Of a stretch of 64,000 bases of DNA, positions 58,331 through 64,000 are shown piece by piece. The position numbers and the translations under genes were made by a program. Within the stretch, counting starts at the first letter, position 1; each line of letters opens with the position of its first letter. The stretch is from Eremomyces bilateralis CBS 781.70 (Eukaryota; Ascomycota; Dothideomycetes; Eremomycetales; Eremomycetaceae), in contig NW_022985075.1 in NCBI RefSeq assembly GCF_010015585.1, forward strand, positions 605,821 through 669,820, given 5' to 3'. The notes beneath the pieces were generated by a model, which saw only the letters and a program-made list of their open reading frames with translations, was not told the DNA's origin and ran no database searches.

Positions 58331-59300
58331 NNNNNNNNNNNNNNNNNNNNNNNNNNNNNNNNNNNNNNNNNNNNNNNNNNNNNNNNNNNNNNNNNNNNNN
58401 NNNNNNNNNNNNNNNNNNNNNNNNNNNNNNNNNNNNNNNNNNNNNNNNNNNNNNNNNNNNNNNNNNNNNNNNNNNNNNNNNNNNNNNNNNNNNNNNNNNN
58501 NNNNNNNNNNNNNNNNNNNNNNNNNNNNNNNNNNNNNNNNNNNNNNNNNNNNNNNNNNNNNNNNNNNNNNNNNNNNNNNNNNNNNNNNNNNNNNNNNNNN
58601 NNNNNNNNNNNNNNNNNNNNNNNNNNNNNNNNNNNNNNNNNNNNNNNNNNNNNNNNNNNNNNNNNNNNNNNNNNNNNNNNNNNNNNNNNNNNNNNNNNNN
58701 NNNNNNNNNNNNNNNNNNNNNNNNNNNNNNNNNNNNNNNNNNNNNNNNNNNNNNNNNNNNNNNNNNNNNNNNNNNNNNNNNNNNNNNNNNNNNNNNNNNN
58801 NNNNNNNNNNNNNNNNNNNNNNNNNNNNNNNNNNNNNNNNNNNNNNNNNNNNNNNNNNNNNNNNNNNNNNNNNNNNNNNNNNNNNNNNNNNNNNNNNNNN
58901 NNNNNNNNNNNNNNNNNNNNNNNNNNNNNNNNNNNNNNNNNNNNNNNNNNNNNNNNNNNNNNNNNNNNNNNNNNNNNNNNNNNNNNNNNNNNNNNNNNNN
59001 NNNNNNNNNNNNNNNNNNNNNNNNNNNNNNNNNNNNNNNNNNNNNNNNNNNNNNNNNNNNNNNNNNNNNNNNNNNNNNNNNNNNNNNNNNNNNNNNNNNN
59101 NNNNNNNNNNNNNNNNNNNNNNNNNNNNNNNNNNNNNNNNNNNNNNNNNNNNNNNNNNNNNNNNNNNNNNNNNNNNNNNNNNNNNNNNNNNNNNNNNNNN
59201 NNNNNNNNNNNNNNNNNNNNNNNNNNNNNNNNNNNNNNNNNNNNNNNNNNNNNNNNNNNNNNNNNNNNNNNNNNNNNNNNNNNNNNNNNNNNNNNNNNNN
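58331..59300. other. Assembly gap (970 Ns) inside the hAT element
   Basis: Unknown sequence. It hides the transposase N-terminus. A gap inside a transposon commonly reflects several near-identical copies that an assembler could not place. Confidence 0.95.
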
Positions 59301-60533
59301 AATGCCCGTAACAATGAAGTTATGGCCTCAGAATTGTTCCATACCTTGAACGAAAAATGTGGCGCAGAGACGCTCCCAAACGGGCTTCTATTCCGCGGAG
59401 TGGACAGCTACATCCGCTGCCTGGCCCATATTTTGAACTTAATCGTTCAAGATATCCTTCGCGCCTTGAAATCAGGAAGCGTGGAAGAGGCATACACCAT
59501 CTGTGATAGCTTATACGCTGGGGGATCTATATCGAGTCAGACAGCATTGTCTAAGCTCCGCATTCTCGCTCTCTGGATTGACCGGAGCCCACAGAGACGG
59601 CAGAAATGGAAAGAAGTCTGTCAATTCATGAATCTCTCGGAAAAATTCATTGAATATGATGTAGAGACTCGTTGGAACTCTACCTATCGAATGTTAGATG
59701 ACGGGTTAAAAGCAAAGGCTCAGATCAATCGATACCTAGCCCTACAGACGGAGATACCTTCCTTTACCACCGAGGAATGGCAGCACCTGTCTCAGATTCA
59801 TCAAGTACTGAGCAAGTTCAACGAGCTCACCCTGTTCGTATCAGAGCGAAAGCCACAGATCAGCCTTACCGTCCCACTCTATTATGAGCTACATGATTTA
59901 CTCAATGAGGGGTCTGAAGCTCAGGGAGTCTTTTCGGGATTAGATCGTGATATTGCCCAAGCAATCAAGGAAGGAATGAAGAAATACGAGAAATACTACA
60001 CCTTTATGGATGAATCAGATACCTACTACACTGCTCTGATTCTAGATCCTCGGGTGAAAGGAGACCTAATCCTCAATGAATTAGAGGATAAAGAGGCTGG
60101 GAATCTAATATTAAGAGCTGTCCGTAACAGTCTTCATCAGAAATATCCACTTCGGAACCGCGAATCGCCTAGAACGGTATTACAGCAGTCGGCATCGGAA
60201 ATCAAGACGGTAGAATCCCGAATGCTCCAACGGCTACAGCCTCAAGCGGTGCCCCTTCTGTCCGATATTGATCGGTACTTTGACAGTCCTCGAGTTAGCA
60301 ATATTGATACTACAGATCCGAATTGGCTTTGTAACTGGTGGCGAGTACACAAGGATGAACTGCCTCAAATGGCAGCAGCAGCAAGAGAGTATCTACCAAT
60401 TCCATCGTCAGAGATGTCAGTGGAACGATTATTCAATGCGGCAAGAGATATATTAGGTATCCGGAGATATTCGATGAAGGGTGAAACAATGCGGATGTTG
60501 ATGTTGATAAATGATCCCTATGCAAAGCCCTAG
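59301..60533 (+). CDS. hAT transposase, C-terminal 410 codons
   Basis: Open from the edge of the gap to TAG at 60533. Conserved features are CLAHILNLIVQDIL (catalytic-domain histidine region), IEYDVETRWNSTYRMLDDGL (the hAT R-W-N-S/T-T motif), YYTALILDPRVKGDL, and the C-terminal dimerisation domain WWRVHKDELPQMAAAAREYL with SSEMSVERLFNAARDILG and RRYSMKGETMRMLML. The N-terminal BED zinc finger and first catalytic Asp must lie in the gap. No stop or frameshift is seen in the visible part. Confidence 0.92.
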   Translation, partial: NARNNEVMASELFHTLNEKCGAETLPNGLLFRGVDSYIRCLAHILNLIVQDILRALKSGSVEEAYTICDSLYAGGSISSQTALSKLRILALWIDRSPQRRQKWKEVCQFMNLSEKFIEYDVETRWNSTYRMLDDGLKAKAQINRYLALQTEIPSFTTEEWQHLSQIHQVLSKFNELTLFVSERKPQISLTVPLYYELHDLLNEGSEAQGVFSGLDRDIAQAIKEGMKKYEKYYTFMDESDTYYTALILDPRVKGDLILNELEDKEAGNLILRAVRNSLHQKYPLRNRESPRTVLQQSASEIKTVESRMLQRLQPQAVPLLSDIDRYFDSPRVSNIDTTDPNWLCNWWRVHKDELPQMAAAAREYLPIPSSEMSVERLFNAARDILGIRRYSMKGETMRMLMLINDPYAKP

Positions 60534-60783
60534 AATTCCAGCAGCCAAGTTATCCAAAAATCTTTATAGAAATCAGATTGAAGCTAGTCCTAATGAAGTA
60601 GTTTACCGATTCACCGATTTCGCCGATATTGACAAAATTTAACGGATAAAATATCGGTAGAATAGAAAGCTGCCGATATGAATCGGCGAATCGTATCCGC
60701 AAACCTGAAAGGTTGACGATATCGTATCCGTGCCGATATCGTATCCGCAAAATCGGGAAATCCGCCAATCGGGAACAGCCCTA

Positions 60784-60791
60784 AACCCGAC
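60784..60791. repeat. hAT target-site duplication, right copy
   Basis: AACCCGAC directly after the element end CAGCCCTA; identical to the left copy. Confidence 0.9.
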
Positions 60792-62252
60792 CAAAAGATC
60801 TGTCCGCTCTTATCCCAAGCGTCATGATATCGCATCAATGGTTCCCTCCCCTTTGTTACCCCATCCTCAGCGACAAGCTCGCAGATCGAAGCCTATATTG
60901 CAGGGTTATCGCGCTGGATCAAGCGCGAGACTCCGGGACGCCTCCCCTCCGTATCTGCACGGGAACGCCCAGATCTCGTGTGCGACCCACGGTGCGGGTA
61001 GCCGGGTGGTTGGCGTGCCACGACATAAGGCATGGCTTTCTTTCGAGAAAGTTCGCGGGTTCGGCGGATGGGATGGCTGGGATGGGGTGTTTGGAGAGCG
61101 GTTCGACCAATCGTAGAGGTAAGTGTGGGATTCGGATGGAGGTCGTGGTTCGCATTTCAATGTTATTTGAGGGGTCTGGAGAGTATATATTCTCGTCGTC
61201 ATCCGTGAGGTTCAAGTATCAAACGACTTTCTGGTCAGCGGACGACGGAATTGGACTTCTTTGATATACCGTTGTTTGCCGTCTCACTCATATTGGGAGT
61301 CTACTATAACGTGGAAATTAGTATGTCAGCGCATGAGAGGAGCACTTCTAGCTTTTTGCAAGTTTCGCTCAGTCCAGCACTATTACTCTAACCGGGCCAT
61401 AATGACCTGGCATTAGCTGTGACAGGATCAACTTGGAATCTCCTTGACATATGTTGTCTAGCCGAACGCTCAAGCAGAAGTAACCCATGATCTGATACTC
61501 ATTTTTGGAAACGAGGGCCAGCGTAACCACGCTTGACGTTGCCGAGACACGCCTCTCGCGATGGCGATGGAAAGATTGAAACAAGACCATGAAATTACGG
61601 CCCACCCGAATGCATTAACCCTGGAAGGCCGCGAGCTACGGGAACGATCTGTCTATCACGAATATATACCTAATACAGTGATGTCGAAAGCATCCATCCC
61701 ATTAACCCTCCGTACAATCAGATCCATTCCGAACTTCGTTCACTCGCTCCAATTGATGTTCCTCATAGCATGACTACGTTGCCTTGTCGTGATAGCAGAG
61801 CTCGGGCAACGATCCAGCTAAAGTGAGTGACGAAAACGGAGGCAGAGATTGGCATGGAGTCGAACCGCCTCGAACTTTGAGCCGACGAATCGCATTATGA
61901 ACCATGAGAAGCTCCCTCACCCCATCCGCAAACGCAAGGCAATAAATGAGAAGGGAAGAGACAGACCGGATGAAGGATTTGGAGGATGCGAATGATTTCA
62001 AGCACATAACGCCTGACCCACGACCGAAAGTAGCCATACCGTCCGAACCAAGCCCTTCGTGCAGCAGCTGTGTTGGACATGACATCTGAAATCTATTTTG
62101 ACTCGAATATCGCTGACGATCCTTTTTCGGGTAGGGAAGGTCGAAGGCAGATGGCGAGTCACCGTTGCGCCAACCGATCCCATATTATATCATCATACGG
62201 ACTGAGAATGTTATGCCACGCCAGGGGATCATCTCTACAGACAGGTTCCCGT
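60792..62252. other. Intergenic, no supported gene
   Basis: 1461 bases between the hAT insertion and the 3' end of MCM1. Only short unconserved frames on both strands; the right part presumably holds the MCM1 3' UTR. Confidence 0.45.
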
Positions 62253-63100
62253 CTATTGGTGTTGAGGGTGGGTTGGCATCCGATTCTGAGGTAGCCCTGC
62301 GTATGAGCCGCCGGCCTGCTGTTGTTGCTGCAAGTATGTCTGATACTGGAGCGCTTGTTCTGGTGTCAGGCCATATGGGGTCGGTGGCATACCACCGCCG
62401 GGGGGCATCCCGCCTCGAGCTTGCGGGTGGGTTTCCTCGGGAGACTCGACCGGCGGTTCGCCGTTGATGTCGTTATCGTTGGCACTGGTGGGCTCGGGCG
62501 CGTTGAGGCAAGCCTGATCCGATGGTCAGTTACAGGGAACCCAAAGACATCGAGCGGACGCAAGGGAACATACCTGAATGAGGTTCTTGCCTTCGGGCTT
62601 GGTGACGAGAGGTTGAAGCTTGGGAGTCGTGAACGTGTAGACTAGACCGGTCTCGGAGACGACGAGCAGTAGCACCTGCGTTCCGGTAAGGACGGACAAT
62701 TCGTACGCCTAGCGGAGTAATGGTTAGCATGTACATTTGAAAGCCGACGACGAAGACGTGGAAGACACGCGCCGACGCGGTGTTACTCGACGGGGTTCCA
62801 AGCGACGTTGCGCGACGGGCAACCGATGCAGGTCCGTACCTTCTTCATGATGCCAGCCTTTCGCTTGGAAAAGGTGATGTGCCTTCGCGACTTGTCCTGG
62901 ATGAACTTAATTTCAATTTTGCGTCGCTCACGGCCCGGCTTGTCATCATCATCGTCATCGTCGTCCACGTTGCTGGGTCGCGGTCGCTTGGTGCCGCGAT
63001 TTGCATCGGCTCCCAATGCACCATTGCCATTGCCGACACCAGTGTCATCGACAGCCGACTCAGAAAGCTTCTGGTCGTGATCGGTGATTTCGGTTGCCAT
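62253..63100 (-). CDS. mcmA: MADS-box transcription factor MCM1 (McmA)
   Basis: Exons complement(62253..62513, 62574..62708, 62840..63100), 218 residues. The N-terminal 50 residues are polar with an Asp run. The SRF-type MADS box follows: RRKIEIKFIQDKSRRHITFS, KRKAGIMKKAYELSVLTGTQ, VLLLVVSETGLVYTFTTPKL, at about residues 58-118. A SAM-like extension (VTKPEGKNLIQACLNAPEP) and a Gly/Pro/Gln-rich tail (GGMPPGGGMPPTPYGLTPEQ) end in HPQHQ. The first intron (131 nt) splits the MADS box after IMKK. By family, it binds CC(A/T)6GG boxes as a dimer with partner factors in mating, cell-cycle and development control. The length matches Aspergillus McmA-type proteins. Confidence 0.95.
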
Positions 63101-64000
63101 TTTGGGAGATGAGTGGGCGGTTGCTCTGCAAAATGGATGCTTTAGGAACTGTGTTTTGTCTTAACTCTTTGCGGTCGAGTGTGGCCCTATGTGGGGATTA
63201 CCTGTTTGGAGAGGAGGGTAACCGAAGAGAGGAAAGGCGGTCGGGGGCAGTTTGGGGGGGTACGGGCAGTGGATGCGGCCGACCGAGGGAGAGGGCTGAG
63301 AAAATGGGCTGGCGTCCGTCAAGTCGGAAGCGAATGAAAAAGCTGCGAGCGTAAGAACCGAGCAAATCAGAGATCAGAAACACGCTGTGCAGCAGTGCAG
63401 GTAGGTGTGCCAGCTCCTAGAGAAGAGTCGGATAAGGATGCGAGCTGGATGAATCGGGGCAAGTGACAAAGAGGAATGAGGAGATGTTTTGGGGCTGGCC
63501 TGGTGAAGGAAGACAGGCGATAAGGCACACGCCGAGAGCTTGAGCAGTGAGAGTGAGTAGTGAGCAGTGAGAGCCCTGAGACACGGGGACGGGGAAAACC
63601 ACATGCACCAGTCCACGGTCCATCCACCACAGCAGATGAGGAGACTAGACTTCAGTGCTGATGCATCAGAAAGATGAAACCGATGGATGGATCCGATGAG
63701 TGGCGGGCACCAAGACTGTTGTGGCACGCAAGGGATGCAGATGGGCGGGGTGATGAGCCAAAGATTCTGGTTCTTTGCATGGAATAACAATTGCACACCC
63801 CTTGCCGATCATACCGATCATACATGATGTGTGTTTCTGGTGCAATTGTCTCCAATAGCCAAAAGGCGCATGCGTGGAGGTGAAGCCTGAAGGGGTAAAG
63901 AAGAGGTCTAGTCTTGGTGGGTGATGACGGGACAGTCAAGCTCCATTAGAGTAGATGGATATGAGTGATAGGAAATCCGGAATAATATGAGGCACGTACC
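63101..64000. promoter_or_regulatory. Upstream region of MCM1
   Basis: 900 bases to the window edge. On the minus strand it is C/T-rich (63380-63700), as expected of an MCM1 promoter and long leader. No gene seen. Confidence 0.5.

Larger units (their letters stand above)
58076..60783 (+). mobile_element. hAT-family DNA transposon with matching ends (internal gap)
   Basis: The ends are inverted repeats: left TAGGGGTGTTCCCGAT, right (reverse complement) TAGGGCTGTTCCCGAT, 15 of 16 matching. The flanks are a perfect 8-bp duplication. Subterminal regions (58085-58250 and 60600-60770) are packed with short CGATAT / ATCGGC / CGTATC motifs, typical transposase-binding arrays. Total length is 2708 bases including 970 Ns (58331-59300). 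The readable transposase part is open to a normal stop. Perfect duplication and an open frame suggest recent insertion. Confidence 0.93.

Noticed and set aside
58270-59349. Long apparent frames on both strands across the N run.
   Set aside because: Artefacts of translating Ns; no sequence supports them.

Overview
The window reads as nuclear DNA of a filamentous ascomycete, probably Aspergillus-like (Eurotiomycetes). Genes are split by many short introns (48-75 nt) with GT...AG ends and CTAAC/CTGAC-type branch sites, both strands are densely coded, and the gene set is typical of moulds: a SEN1 helicase, twinfilin, a CDC42 GTPase, a succinate/fumarate carrier and an MCM1-type MADS factor. Exon maps were worked out by hand from splice signals and reading frame. 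In each multi-exon model listed without a pseudogene label, the summed exon length is a multiple of three.

Layout. 1-15.3 kb is a conserved core: a CLC chloride channel (runs off the left edge), SNU66/SART1, a TRM732/THADA protein with eight exons, CDC42, one unknown protein, TIM23 and dihydrofolate reductase. 15.3-33 kb is accessory and gene-poor. It holds a cell-surface protein with one membrane helix, a broken copy of the GPI-synthesis gene PIG-P, a secreted alpha/beta hydrolase with glycine-rich repeats, two small secreted or cysteine-rich candidates, a pogo/Fot1 transposase relic, a carboxymuconolactone-decarboxylase-like protein, a frameshifted M19 dipeptidase, a Baeyer-Villiger monooxygenase, and a dead Mutator-like (MULE) transposase that abuts the monooxygenase start codon in the same reading frame. 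33-37.5 kb returns to core genes: the carrier (with a GC-AG intron), twinfilin and NAC beta. NAC beta appears to need a one-nucleotide exon.

38-45 kb carries a ferric/cupric reductase, a Ctr copper transporter and a BIM1-like copper-binding surface protein side by side. This looks like a copper-uptake module: the reductase makes Cu(I), the BIM1-like protein captures copper at the surface and Ctr imports it. 45.5-56 kb has SEN1, an unknown tail-anchored protein and an APC-superfamily permease. 58.1-60.8 kb is a hAT transposon with matching ends, a perfect 8-bp target duplication and an open transposase C-terminal part; 970 Ns lie inside it. MCM1 and its long upstream region close the window.

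The best leads are the one-nucleotide exon (or two-step intron) in NAC beta, the copper-uptake cluster, and the MULE/monooxygenase junction. No rRNA, CRISPR array or convincing tRNA gene was seen.
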